This document shows positions 27,523 through 36,467 of a stretch of DNA of 64,000 nt, piece after piece. Position 1 is the first letter of the stretch. Each line of letters starts with the position of its first letter. The notes under the pieces are model-generated. The model saw only the letters and a program-made list of their open reading frames with translations. It searched no databases and was not told the origin of the DNA. Source of the DNA: Mariprofundus ferrinatatus (GTDB lineage: Bacteria > Pseudomonadota > Zetaproteobacteria > Mariprofundales > Mariprofundaceae); NCBI RefSeq assembly GCF_002795825.1, contig NZ_CP018800.1:310001-374000 (forward strand), read 5' to 3'. A program made the translations under genes and the position numbers.

Positions 27523-29913
27523 ATGGAGATAAGTACCTTTGATATTCGCAGAGTGCCGCTGCTGTGGCCGGTGCTGCTCTGGACGGTCGGCCTTCTGCTG
27601 GTGCGCAGCGATGCGGTTTCAATCTCAGTTGCAGCCACCCTCTTTCTTCTGATTGTTAGCGCACTGCTCTATCTCAGAAAATTTCAATTGGCAGTTGTTC
27701 TGCTGCTGGGGGTGGCCTGGGGCACGATCGATCTGCTGCAGGATGCATCTGATATGGCGGTGGATCAGACGTGGCTGAACAGTGATCTGCAGGTGACGGC
27801 CACGGTCGTCAAGGTGGAGCAGGGCGGTTCATCACTGCGCCTGCTGCTCTCTGATATTGAGCGAAGCGACGGAGAGTCCGTTGGCGGAAAGGCGCTTCTC
27901 TACCTCTACGGCAAAAGAGATCTGCTGCCCGATGCCGGGCAGCAGATTGCGGCGCTAGTCCGTTGGCGACAACCGCAGAACTACCGCAATCCCGGTGCTT
28001 TTGATTACAGATCCTGGTGTTTTGATCGCGCCATTGCTTTGATCGGCAGTGCAAAGGGCGATATCAGGGTGATCGATGATAGGGTCTCGCTGCTGGAGGT
28101 TGCCCGGGCGCGTATCCGTAGTGCGATTGCATTTGCCGGTGAGCGGGAGCAGGGGGTTCTGCATGCGCTGCTGTTGGGTGAGCGGAGCCGTGTTCAGGAG
28201 CCGGTAAGCCGGGTGTTTTCAGCAACGGGGACCGCCCACCTGCTGGCCATATCGGGCATGCATGTCGGTATGGCGGCAGCCTGGCTTTTCGCACTTTTGT
28301 GGTGGCTCTTAACCCGGCGCGAGGCCTGGATCGTGAAGCTGCCGGTACGCAACGTTGCCATGACCGGCGGCATGATCGGGGCGGTTGTCTACGCTGCGCT
28401 GGCCGGCTGGCCGCTGCCTGCGATCAGGGCAACACTGATGCTGGCGGCTGCAGTGGTGGCATGGCAGCTGACCTCAAAGCATGAGTCGTTCAATATCCTG
28501 CTTGCAGCCCTTGGGCTGATTCTTCTGTTCGACGCTTCGGCGATCACATCCATTTCGCTCTGGCTCTCCTTTGTGGCGACGGCAGCACTATTGTTATGGG
28601 GGAAACAGCCTGAGCGGAAGCAGTCACTCTCCTGGTCACAACGAATCGTGACTGGCTTGCGCATGCTGTTCTGGAGTTCGCTGCTGGCCATGCTGGCAAC
28701 GCTGCCGATTGTCGTGACCACATTCGGGACACTTCCGCTCTACGGGCTGCCAGCCAACCTGTTGCTGGTTCCGCTCTACGGATTGATCGTACTGCCCTCT
28801 GCACTGCTGGGGGAGGTGGCGGCAGTAGCCGGAGCAGGCGTGGTAGCAGGAGCATTGATGCAGTTCAGTGGCACAATGGCGGGAGCGGGTATTGATCTGA
28901 TCGAGGCGATTTCAATGCTTCCGGCAGGAACCATGTATGCCGTTCTGCCACCACTCTGGCTCTCCCTTCTTTATGTCGCAGGCATGGTTGCGGCTGGGGT
29001 TATCTGGTGGAAACAGAAAAAACGAGCTGCTTTACTGATGTTACTGCTGACCTTGGGCGGATATCTCGGCTTTATCCTGCAAGAGTCGGATGTGGATAGA
29101 CCGATGTGGCTGGTCTGGGATGTCGGGCAGGGAGCCGCCTCCACCCTGCTTTTGCCCGGAGGAGAGGTTTTGAACATTGATGCGCCGGGATATGAAGGGA
29201 GTCGTTTCAATGGCGGTACGACTGTCGCCACCGGCCTGCGTGCAGTGGGTCAGTTGCATGCCGATGTGCTGATATTTACCCATGCACAGTCCGACCATCT
29301 TGGTGGCGCACTTTCACTTGCTGAAGGTCTTAATTGGATAGGGGAGATATGGTTGCCGGATGTACCTTCGGCACACGGGCACAGGAGTGTTCAGAGGCTT
29401 ATTACAGCAGGATCGGCAGTAAGGTGGCTCTCTCGGGGCGATCGGGTTGCGGGCAGAGGCTACGTGGCTGAGGTGCTATGGCCTCCGAAAGATTATGCGC
29501 CGGCCAATCGCAACAACAGCTCGCTTGTTGTATTGATCAGGCTGAGCAACGGAATCAGAGCCCTGTTTCCAGGTGATATTGAGGCAGAAGTGGAGAGGCA
29601 GCTGCTGACCGGTGGCCTTGGCCCGGTTGATGTGATGCTCATGCCGCACCATGGCAGTCGCAGCTCCAGTACGACTGGGTTTGTGAAGCAGGTGCAGCCG
29701 GGCTTCGTTGTGGCACAGGCCGGCAGGAACAACCGTTACGGCTTTCCAGATTCCCGGGTGGTGGCGCGCTACCGGGAGAGTGGGGCCGTGTTCGTTAATA
29801 CGGCGGACGGGGCCGTGCTGATGGAGCTTTCCGCATTACCAGCGCTGCAGCAGCGGGAACCCGGCATCTCAAGTCGTCGCGATATGGCACTGAAGTGGTG
29901 GCAGCCGTGGTGA
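27523..29913 (+). CDS. comEC: ComEC/Rec2 DNA-uptake channel protein
   Basis: A 796-residue polytopic membrane protein that carries transforming single-stranded DNA across the inner membrane. It has the DUF4131-type N-terminal part, the competence core with AISGMHVGMAAAWLF and many membrane helices, and a C-terminal metallo-beta-lactamase-like domain from about residue 525 (WDVGQGAASTLL). In that domain the HxHxDH-type motif reads HAQSDH at 587-592, with Gln where His or Asp is usual, while PHHGSRSS downstream is kept. No ComEA or pilus gene is in the window. ATG 27523 has only a weak ribosome-binding site. Confidence 0.92.
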   Translation: MEISTFDIRRVPLLWPVLLWTVGLLLVRSDAVSISVAATLFLLIVSALLYLRKFQLAVVLLLGVAWGTIDLLQDASDMAVDQTWLNSDLQVTATVVKVEQGGSSLRLLLSDIERSDGESVGGKALLYLYGKRDLLPDAGQQIAALVRWRQPQNYRNPGAFDYRSWCFDRAIALIGSAKGDIRVIDDRVSLLEVARARIRSAIAFAGEREQGVLHALLLGERSRVQEPVSRVFSATGTAHLLAISGMHVGMAAAWLFALLWWLLTRREAWIVKLPVRNVAMTGGMIGAVVYAALAGWPLPAIRATLMLAAAVVAWQLTSKHESFNILLAALGLILLFDASAITSISLWLSFVATAALLLWGKQPERKQSLSWSQRIVTGLRMLFWSSLLAMLATLPIVVTTFGTLPLYGLPANLLLVPLYGLIVLPSALLGEVAAVAGAGVVAGALMQFSGTMAGAGIDLIEAISMLPAGTMYAVLPPLWLSLLYVAGMVAAGVIWWKQKKRAALLMLLLTLGGYLGFILQESDVDRPMWLVWDVGQGAASTLLLPGGEVLNIDAPGYEGSRFNGGTTVATGLRAVGQLHADVLIFTHAQSDHLGGALSLAEGLNWIGEIWLPDVPSAHGHRSVQRLITAGSAVRWLSRGDRVAGRGYVAEVLWPPKDYAPANRNNSSLVVLIRLSNGIRALFPGDIEAEVERQLLTGGLGPVDVMLMPHHGSRSSSTTGFVKQVQPGFVVAQAGRNNRYGFPDSRVVARYRESGAVFVNTADGAVLMELSALPALQQREPGISSRRDMALKWWQPW

Positions 29914-30020
29914 TTTGACGCCTCAATTGTCCTGATTCGAGAACTTTCAGCGGGGTGGGTGACTTCTGACCCTCCCGTCACCATAATTGCGCCCACTCTG
30001 TAATCTTCCCGGCCGTTAGA

Positions 30021-30048
30021 TTTACAATTGCCAGCCTGGATTTATACA
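30021..30048 (+). promoter_or_regulatory. candidate promoter for exbB-exbD-lysC
   Basis: TTTACA and TATACA are separated by 16 bases, about 65 bases before the exbB GTG. Both boxes match the sigma70 consensus at four or five positions. Confidence 0.5.
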
Positions 30049-30119
30049 TCGTGCATGCATTTGATGGACAGAAGAGAGTGTTGTTTTGCAGCTGATCTGG
30101 GCTGCGCATGGAGGCTTGA

Positions 30120-30728
30120 GTGATTGAATTTATCCAGCAGGGCGGCATGGTCATGTACATCCTGCTTGCGGCATCGATACTGTCGCTGACGATTATTTTT
30201 GAGCGTGGCTGGAGCCTGCGTCGTTCCGTCGTTATTCCACTGCAGGAGGTGAACCGGATTGAATCCGCTGTTCGTTCCGGTGATGTGAACTCTGCCATGC
30301 AGGTCTGCCAGGACCACAATACCGCCATGAGCCGTATTCTCTGGGTTGCACTTGCCAATCGCGGCGTAAGTCGCTCGGTAATGAAGGAGATTCTCGAGGA
30401 GTCCGGGCGCCAGGAGGTGGCGCATATGGACCGTTTCATCGGCGTGCTTGGTGTAATTGCCGCCATCGCACCGCTGCTCGGACTGCTCGGTACTGTGATC
30501 GGTATGATCGAGGTGTTCCAGCAGATTTCACTTGTGGGCGTAGGTAAGGCCGATGTGCTGGCCGGAGGTATCTCCAAGGCGCTGAACACTACTGCATTCG
30601 GCCTCTCCGTGGCGATTCCATCGCTGGTGGCTTACCGTTATTATGAATCCCGCGTGGACCGTTTTGTGCTTGAGATCGAGCAGCATGCGCTGCGCTTTGT
30701 TGAACTGCTGAAAGGTGAGCGCACGTGA
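30120..30728 (+). CDS. exbB: MotA/TolQ/ExbB proton-channel protein
   Basis: A 202-residue inner-membrane protein of the TolQ/ExbB family. With ExbD or TolR it forms a proton-driven motor that energises TonB or Tol systems. One helix near the N-terminus (MVMYILLAASILSLTIIF) is followed by a large cytoplasmic loop, then APLLGLLGTVIGMIEVF and a third helix, the classic pattern. Start is GTG 30120 after GGAGG. Its stop overlaps the exbD start by four bases. No tonB, tolA or tolB is in the window, so the ExbB versus TolQ choice rests on sequence flavour only. Confidence 0.85.
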   Translation: MIEFIQQGGMVMYILLAASILSLTIIFERGWSLRRSVVIPLQEVNRIESAVRSGDVNSAMQVCQDHNTAMSRILWVALANRGVSRSVMKEILEESGRQEVAHMDRFIGVLGVIAAIAPLLGLLGTVIGMIEVFQQISLVGVGKADVLAGGISKALNTTAFGLSVAIPSLVAYRYYESRVDRFVLEIEQHALRFVELLKGERT

Positions 30729-31144
30729 AATTAAGGCAGAAAAAACGCGCCGACTACCTGGTGGATATTACGCCACTGGTGGATGTCGTGTTTCTGATGC
30801 TGATCTTTTTCATGGTGTCGACGAGTTTTAATCTCTCTTCAAGTCTCAAGCTGGATCTGCCAACCAGCAGGGCGACGGCCGCAGATCAGGAGTCCAAGCA
30901 GGTGACGATTGCGATCAACGCCAAAGGGAAGCTCTATGTTCAGGATGAGGAGGTTGAGGATGCGGATCTGCGCAAACGCATTCTTAACGTATCCAAGGGT
31001 GACCCGAGCTTCCGTGTGGTTCTCAGGGCTGATGCGGATGCGCGACATAAACGGGTCGTTTATGTGCTCGATACGCTGCGGGAGCTGGAAATGACTAAGA
31101 TCGGTATTGCAACTGTTGCAGCCGATGATGTGGAGACACGCTGA
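30725..31144 (+). CDS. exbD: ExbD/TolR biopolymer transport protein
   Basis: A 139-residue protein with one N-terminal membrane helix (TPLVDVVFLMLIFFMVST) and a periplasmic ExbD/TolR domain. The aspartate in PLVDVVFLML is the conserved proton-carrying residue. It starts at GTG 30725 within the exbB stop and its own stop overlaps the lysC ATG as TGATG, so the three genes are translationally linked. Confidence 0.9.
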   Translation: MKLRQKKRADYLVDITPLVDVVFLMLIFFMVSTSFNLSSSLKLDLPTSRATAADQESKQVTIAINAKGKLYVQDEEVEDADLRKRILNVSKGDPSFRVVLRADADARHKRVVYVLDTLRELEMTKIGIATVAADDVETR

Positions 31145-32370
31145 TGCGTATTGTACAGAAATATGGCGGTACCTCTGTAGGGACGCTTGAGCGGATCCGC
31201 AAGACCGCTGATATCGTTCAGGGTGAATTGGAACGGGGCAATCAGGTTGCTGTTGTTGTCTCAGCCATGAGCGGCGAGACCAACCGTCTGCTGGCTCTGG
31301 CCTTTGAAGTCAGTGATGCGCCAGCAACGCGAGAACTCGATGCCATGGTTGCAACCGGTGAACAGGTGAGCGCGGCACTGCTGGCTATGGAGTTGCAGAC
31401 ACGCGGCATCAAGGCCTACTCTTTTAACGGGGCACAGGCCGGTTTCAAAACTGATAGCAGCTTCGTGCGCGCCCGTATCACTGATGTGCAGAGCGATCAT
31501 CTGATTGAACGCATGGAGCGCTTCGAGGTACCGGTGGTGACCGGTTTTCAGGGTATTGATGCATCGGGCAATATCACCACGCTTGGTCGTGGCGGTTCGG
31601 ATACATCTGCCGTGGCGCTGGCGATTGCCGTGAAAGCGGATGTTTGCGATATCTATACAGACGTCGACGGTATCTATACCACCGACCCGCGTATTGTTTC
31701 CAGGGCGCAAAAGATGGATCAGATCTCCTTTGAGGAGATGCTCGAGTTCGCCTCCCTTGGTGCCAAGGTGCTTCAGACCCGTTCGGTCGAGCTGGCGATG
31801 CGTTACAATATGCCGATTCATCTGCGCTCCAGTTTTGATCTGGTGCCGGGAACAATGGTAACAACAGAGGATGAGAAGATGGAAAGAGCAGCAATTTCAG
31901 GCGTCGCCTACAATCGTGACGAGGCGAAGATCACCCTTAAGGAGATTCCCGATCATCCGGGTATTGCCAGTAGTGTATTCGGCCCGGTGGCTGAAGCCGG
32001 AATCAATGTCGATGTGATTGTCCAGAATGTCAGTGAAAAGGGGCACACCGATATTACCTTTACCGTTCCCAGAAGTGACTATGCCCAGACCATGAAGATC
32101 ATGGCCGGGATCAGCAAAGACATCGGAGCCAGTGATCTCAAGGGCGATAATACGGTCGCCAAGGTGTCGGTCATTGGTGTTGGAATGCGCTCGCATGCCG
32201 GCGTTGCGCAGAAGATGTTCCAGGTTCTGGCCGCTGAAGGTGTGAATATTCAGATGATCACTACCAGTGAAATCAAGATCACCGTTGTGATTGACGAGAA
32301 ATATGTCGAGCTGGCAGTGCGTGCGCTGCACGGTGCCTTCGGTCTGGACAGGGAACAGGCTGCAACCTGA
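31144..32370 (+). CDS. lysC: aspartate kinase
   Basis: Phosphorylates aspartate, the first step to lysine, threonine and methionine. The N-terminal QKYGGTSVGTLERIR is the kinase signature; GRGGSDTSAVALA follows. Two ACT domains at the C-terminus (about residues 265-408; note DHPGIASSVFG and GVGMRSHAGVAQKMF) imply feedback control by lysine and/or threonine. The monofunctional 408-residue form is typical of non-enteric bacteria. It is coupled to exbB-exbD, an unusual partnership for an amino-acid enzyme. Confidence 0.95.
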   Translation: MRIVQKYGGTSVGTLERIRKTADIVQGELERGNQVAVVVSAMSGETNRLLALAFEVSDAPATRELDAMVATGEQVSAALLAMELQTRGIKAYSFNGAQAGFKTDSSFVRARITDVQSDHLIERMERFEVPVVTGFQGIDASGNITTLGRGGSDTSAVALAIAVKADVCDIYTDVDGIYTTDPRIVSRAQKMDQISFEEMLEFASLGAKVLQTRSVELAMRYNMPIHLRSSFDLVPGTMVTTEDEKMERAAISGVAYNRDEAKITLKEIPDHPGIASSVFGPVAEAGINVDVIVQNVSEKGHTDITFTVPRSDYAQTMKIMAGISKDIGASDLKGDNTVAKVSVIGVGMRSHAGVAQKMFQVLAAEGVNIQMITTSEIKITVVIDEKYVELAVRALHGAFGLDREQAAT

Positions 32371-32383
32371 CCACTCTTCTACC

Positions 32384-32412
32384 TTGCGCTTTCACAGATT
32401 GTAGTCTATTAA
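32384..32412 (+). promoter_or_regulatory. candidate promoter for csrA
   Basis: TTGCGC and TATTAA are separated by 17 bases in the gap between lysC and csrA, 19 bases before the csrA ATG, so csrA may be expressed apart from lysC. Confidence 0.4.
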
Positions 32413-32431
32413 GGTAAGCAGAGGAGAATCC

Positions 32432-32614
32432 ATGCTTATTTTGACACGAAAAAAAGGCGAAGCTATTTCGATCGGGGACAACATTCAGATTCAGGTTTTG
32501 AACGTAAAGGGGGGTCAGGTGCGTATCGGCATCGAAGCACCCCGTGAAGTGAGGGTCAATCGCGAGGAACGGGTTGAAGGTTCTGCATCCCCGAATCTGG
32601 CGGCTTCTGTATAA
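32432..32614 (+). CDS. csrA: CsrA/RsmA post-transcriptional regulator
   Basis: A 60-residue RNA-binding dimer that binds GGA-containing mRNA leaders and controls carbon use, motility and biofilm. The sequence [20 protein letters not shown] and the RNA-contact stretch [17 protein letters not shown] are nearly textbook CsrA. AGGAG lies before the ATG. It has its own candidate promoter after lysC. CsrA often controls GGDEF genes, of which three lie in this window; no direct link can be seen in the sequence. Confidence 0.97.
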   Translation: MLILTRKKGEAISIGDNIQIQVLNVKGGQVRIGIEAPREVRVNREERVEGSASPNLAASV

Positions 32615-32878
32615 CATCATCACAACTTCAAGAGACATTTCTTGATGTGTTCGTTCGTATTCCGCAGTTCCGGACTCATGCCGTGGCGAATTTGCGGCCG
32701 CTAACGCGCTTGCATCGTTGCGTTCAAAGGAGGGGGGGGGCTGCAACCATTGCTTTGCTGAACCCTGCCTTTGGCGGATGGCAAATTATTTTAAGCCTCT
32801 GTTGCGCGTATAACCCCTCGCAATAAAATAGTTTAAAGGACTACCTGAACAGAGGATGCGCCGCTATCCTTACCGCCT
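32615..32878. other. 264-base gap between csrA and proS
   Basis: The gap has no convincing gene. TCAAGA and TCTTGA (32628-32645) form a small hairpin after csrA without a T-tract. A run of eight G lies near 32732-32739. A candidate proS promoter has TTGCGC (32802-32807), a 16-base spacer and TAAAAT (32824-32829). Confidence 0.5.
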
Positions 32879-34588
32879 ATGCGCTATTCCAAATTTTTCG
32901 TACCCACTCTTAGAGATGATCCTGCTGATGCTGAGGTGATTTCACACAAGCTGCTGCTGCGAGCCGGCTTTATCCGCCGGGTTACATCGGGCGTCTATGA
33001 TTACCTGCCGATCGGCCTGCGCGTGTTGCGCAAAATTGAAGCAGTTGTGCGTGATGAAATGGATCGTGCCGGAGCGCAGGAGCTGCTCATGCCAATGGTG
33101 CAGCCGGGAGAGTTGTGGGAAAAATCAGGGCGAATGGAGAAGTATGGTCCGGAACTTCTGAAGTTTCAGGATCGCCATGATCACCAGTCCTGTCTTGGTC
33201 CAACTCACGAAGAGGTGATTTGCGATCTGGTCAGCCGGGAGCTGCGATCCTATAAGCAGCTGCCAATGAATCTCTATCAGATTCAGGCCAAGTTCCGTGA
33301 TGAGATAAGGCCACGCTTCGGCCTGATGCGGGGCCGGGAATTTATCATGAAGGATGCCTATTCATTCCACGCCGATGAAGCGTGTCTGGCAGCCGAATAC
33401 CGCAATATGTTCAATGCCTACTGCAGCATTTTTTCCCGTCTGGGGCTGAAATTCAGGCCGGTTGAGGCTGATACCGGTTCGATTGGCGGCAATAATTCGC
33501 ATGAATTCCATGTGCTGGCTGAATCTGGCGAAGACCTGATTGCGCATTGCGATGCCTGCGACTATGCGGCCAATGTCGAGAAAGCTGTATCCGGCCGAAA
33601 CCTGCCGCAGGGTATTGTTGCGGACCTTGCCGAGGTACAAACGCCGGATGTCACATCGGCAGAAGATGTGGCGGCATTCCTCTCCATTGATGTGGGGCTG
33701 CTGGTGAAAACGCTTGTTTACCGGGCTGTAGGTGGGGAGGTCGACGGCGAGATCATTGCAGCGTGCGTACGCGGTGATGATCAACTGCAGGAGATTAAGC
33801 TGGCCCATGCCATCGGAGCCGATGGTGTGGAGATGGCAACCGATGCGGAAATTTCATCCATTGGTGGCGTTACCGGTTTTGTCGGCCCGAAAGGCTTGAA
33901 ATGCAGATTGTTGCTGGATCGTACACTTGCAGGTGCAGTTGGCCTGGTTGCCGGTGCCAACCGCAAGGATCTCCATCTGACATGTCTTGATGTTGAACGC
34001 GATCTTGATTCTGTTGTGTTCGCTGATCTGCGCGAAACACGTGCCGGAGACCGTTGCGGCAGGTGCAGTGGCTCCATGCAGCTATCTCGCGGTATCGAAG
34101 TGGGCCATGTCTTTGAGCTGGGGACGCGATACTCCGAACCTATGGAGGTGCTTTTCCAGGACCAGGGTGGAAAACGCGCGACAGCTACAATGGGCTGTTA
34201 CGGCATTGGTGTTTCGAGGCTGCTTGCGGCCATTGTTGAGCAGTGCTACGACGAATCGGGCATTGCATGGCCTGCCAATCTGGCACCCTTCAAGGTAGGC
34301 CTGATCACTATGGGCAAGTCGGAAGCGGTAAACGAGGCTTCCGAGGCGATCTATCGACAGCTTCTCGATGCGGGCGTTGAGGTGTTGTGGGATGAGCGCA
34401 ATGAACGGCCGGGTGTGAAATTTAAGGATGCGGAGCTGATCGGGCTGCCGATACAGGTTGTGATTGGAGATCGTGGCCTTGCCGATGGCAATGCTGAAAT
34501 CGGACTGCGTGGCGGCGACCGAAAATCGGTGCCGATTGCCGATGCGGTGGCCGAAACTCTGGATATGTTGCAGGGAGCAACTGGCTGA
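32879..34588 (+). CDS. proS: prolyl-tRNA synthetase
   Basis: Class II synthetase of the long bacterial type (569 residues) with an inserted YbaK-like editing domain at about residues 225-385 that hydrolyses Ala-tRNA-Pro. Motif 1 and 2 regions are evident (LGPTHEEVICDLV, then KFRDEIRPRFGLMRGREF), and the C-terminal anticodon domain is present (APFKVGLITMG). No clear Shine-Dalgarno precedes ATG 32879, but a candidate promoter lies about 50 bases upstream. A transglycosylase gene starts 20 bases after its stop. Confidence 0.97.
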   Translation: MRYSKFFVPTLRDDPADAEVISHKLLLRAGFIRRVTSGVYDYLPIGLRVLRKIEAVVRDEMDRAGAQELLMPMVQPGELWEKSGRMEKYGPELLKFQDRHDHQSCLGPTHEEVICDLVSRELRSYKQLPMNLYQIQAKFRDEIRPRFGLMRGREFIMKDAYSFHADEACLAAEYRNMFNAYCSIFSRLGLKFRPVEADTGSIGGNNSHEFHVLAESGEDLIAHCDACDYAANVEKAVSGRNLPQGIVADLAEVQTPDVTSAEDVAAFLSIDVGLLVKTLVYRAVGGEVDGEIIAACVRGDDQLQEIKLAHAIGADGVEMATDAEISSIGGVTGFVGPKGLKCRLLLDRTLAGAVGLVAGANRKDLHLTCLDVERDLDSVVFADLRETRAGDRCGRCSGSMQLSRGIEVGHVFELGTRYSEPMEVLFQDQGGKRATATMGCYGIGVSRLLAAIVEQCYDESGIAWPANLAPFKVGLITMGKSEAVNEASEAIYRQLLDAGVEVLWDERNERPGVKFKDAELIGLPIQVVIGDRGLADGNAEIGLRGGDRKSVPIADAVAETLDMLQGATG

Positions 34589-34608
34589 ACGCCACTGAGC
34601 TGAGGCGC

Positions 34609-35274
34609 TTGCTGGGCGGGGTGTCTCCCAAGGCCCTGCTTGCCGGTGTGATGGTAGCAGGCTTCCTTGTCTCGCTGCCTATATGGATGGCTAGTACCCC
34701 TGAGGATAAACAGCACCTGTCTCAGAGTGCGGTGAAGAAGATGGTGGAGCAGAATGTTGATCTCCTTGATTTTGAGCCGGAAGAGAAAGAGGAGCTGCGC
34801 AGGATGTTACAGCCTGGGCCTGTTGATGATGTTCCCGATTTCGAACGCGATGTATGGGTAAAGGATATTGTGCAGACCATTTCACCGTGGGTCCCTGACG
34901 AGAAAGAGGCGGAAACCATTGCCCGCTGGGTTTATGTCTACAGCAAGCATTTCGACCTTTCACCGGAGCTGGTTCTGGGGGTCATTGCCGTGGAGTCTCG
35001 CTTCGACCATTTTGCAGTCAGTAACGTTGGTGCCATTGGCCTGATGCAGGTGATGCCGTTCTGGAAAAATGAGCTGGGAAGCCCCTCTGATAACCTGCTG
35101 GAGATCGAAACCAACCTGCGCTACGGCTGCGCAATCCTTCGCCACTATATCGATCGCTATAACCATCTCGATCGAGCACTGGCGGCCTATAACGGGTCAC
35201 TTGGCAAGCAGAAGTATCCGAACAAAATCTATAAAAGCATGAAGAAGTTCAAAGCCACCGACTTCGGAATTTAA
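34609..35274 (+). CDS. membrane-anchored lytic transglycosylase (SLT domain)
   Basis: Cleaves peptidoglycan strands. One N-terminal membrane helix (ALLAGVMVAGFLVSLPIWM) anchors it, and an SLT/goose-lysozyme-like domain occupies the last 110 residues. The catalytic Glu is in VIAVESRFDH; NVGAIGLMQVMP and RALAAYNGSLG are the other family blocks. Length 221, start TTG 34609 after GAGG. Its stop overlaps the convergent UDG stop in the palindrome TTTAAA. Confidence 0.88.
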   Translation: MLGGVSPKALLAGVMVAGFLVSLPIWMASTPEDKQHLSQSAVKKMVEQNVDLLDFEPEEKEELRRMLQPGPVDDVPDFERDVWVKDIVQTISPWVPDEKEAETIARWVYVYSKHFDLSPELVLGVIAVESRFDHFAVSNVGAIGLMQVMPFWKNELGSPSDNLLEIETNLRYGCAILRHYIDRYNHLDRALAAYNGSLGKQKYPNKIYKSMKKFKATDFGI

Positions 35275-35888
35275 ACGGCTTCCAGAACTACTTTTCTGAA
35301 CATCTCCGCAGTCAGACGGCCGGTCTGAGTGTTGTATCTTGAGCAGTGGTAGGAATCAATAAGTGTCCGCCCATCGGGAAGGACGTGGCGGGCGCCGTGG
35401 GCGAAGTTGTGGCTGTTTAACTTCAGGCTGTATGCGCGCTGCACGGCATCATGCGCAACCCTGCCGAGGGCCAGCAGGTTGCACTCCCCCGGCAAGCTGG
35501 CGATTTCGCTTTGCAGGTAAGGAAGGCAGTTGCTTATCTCAGAGGATTTCGGCTTGTTCTGAGGCGGTAGGCATTTGACAGCATTGGTGATGCGAACGCC
35601 ATGTAGCTGTAATTCATCATCCGCGTATTTTGATGCCGGAGCCGATGCAAGCCCGAGCTCGAACAGGGTCCGATAGAGCAGTTCACCGGATGTGTCGCCG
35701 GTGAAAGGGCGACCGGTTCGATTGGCGCCGTGCATGCCCGGTGCCAGCCCCACGATAAGCAGCCTGGGTTCTGCATCCCCAAAGGCCGGAACCGGCGCTG
35801 CATAATAGTCCGGATGTTCCTTTCTGATCTGTTTGAGGTGAGAGGCAAGTCGGGGACATGATCTGCACCCAGCATGAAATTCAGTCAC
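35271..35888 (-). CDS. family 4/5 uracil-DNA glycosylase
   Basis: Removes uracil and other deaminated bases from DNA. GLAPGMHGANRTGRPFTGD is the motif of family 5 (UdgB-type) enzymes, and the C-terminal motif is YHCSRYNTQTGRL. The N-terminal CRSC pair and later cysteines match the [4Fe-4S] site of family 4/5 UDGs. The frame is open to 36056, but the GTG at 35888 gives 205 residues beginning MTEFHAGCRSCP and overlaps rdgB by eight bases, a sensible coupled start. Confidence 0.88.
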   Translation of the reverse strand: MTEFHAGCRSCPRLASHLKQIRKEHPDYYAAPVPAFGDAEPRLLIVGLAPGMHGANRTGRPFTGDTSGELLYRTLFELGLASAPASKYADDELQLHGVRITNAVKCLPPQNKPKSSEISNCLPYLQSEIASLPGECNLLALGRVAHDAVQRAYSLKLNSHNFAHGARHVLPDGRTLIDSYHCSRYNTQTGRLTAEMFRKVVLEAV

Positions 35889-36465
35889 GATGCCCCAATT
35901 GTTCGGCCAGAGCGCGAAGGGCCAGGCCGCGATGAGAAACCGAGGCCTTCTCCTCGGGCGTCGCTTCGGCAAAAGCCTTGCCGAGTGCCGGGCAGTAGAA
36001 GAGAGGGTCGTAGCCGAAACCACTACAGCCGCTGGCTTCCGAAAGGATATAGCCATCCACTTTCCCTTCGGCCGTTAAGGGCGTCCTGCCATCGGGAAAG
36101 GCAAGATGAAGGGCGCAGATGAACTGGGCAGCGCGATCGGAAACCCCTTCAAGATCATGCAGCAGTTTACTGTTGTTGTCGGCATCCGTTGCATCAGCCC
36201 CTGCAAAGCGGGCTGAATAGACACCGGGAGCGCCGTTCAGTGCATTGACACTGAGCCCTGAATCATCCGCCAGTGCAGGTCTGTTGTTGGCTTTGGCAAA
36301 GGCATCGGCCTTCTTTTTGGCATTACCGGAAAAGCTGCCTGCATCTTCAACCACATCGACAAACAACGTATCTTCAGCCGGAGTCAGACAGATGCCCAGC
36401 TTGCCGAGAATGGCTTCGATCTCATGCCGTTTCTTGCGGTTGTTGCTGGCAACGACAATTTCCAT
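35881..36465 (-). CDS. rdgB: XTP/dITP diphosphatase
   Basis: Hydrolyses non-canonical purine nucleoside triphosphates (XTP, ITP, dITP) to keep them out of nucleic acids. The N-terminal EIVVASNNRKKRHEIEAIL and the PALADDSGLSVNALNGAPGV block are family signatures; 194 residues is normal. It starts two bases after the rph stop and overlaps the UDG start, so the order rph-rdgB-UDG forms a coupled unit with a shared theme of nucleotide and DNA hygiene. Confidence 0.95.
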   Translation of the reverse strand: MEIVVASNNRKKRHEIEAILGKLGICLTPAEDTLFVDVVEDAGSFSGNAKKKADAFAKANNRPALADDSGLSVNALNGAPGVYSARFAGADATDADNNSKLLHDLEGVSDRAAQFICALHLAFPDGRTPLTAEGKVDGYILSEASGCSGFGYDPLFYCPALGKAFAEATPEEKASVSHRGLALRALAEQLGHRD

Positions 36466-36467
36466 AT

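Noticed and set aside
32732-32739. Run of eight G as a phase-variation tract
   Set aside because: It lies in non-coding DNA outside any recognisable promoter spacer, so there is no evidence of switching.
32279-32746. Minus-strand open frame covering csrA and the csrA-proS gap
   Set aside because: Low-quality composition, no ribosome-binding site, and it lies antisense to csrA.
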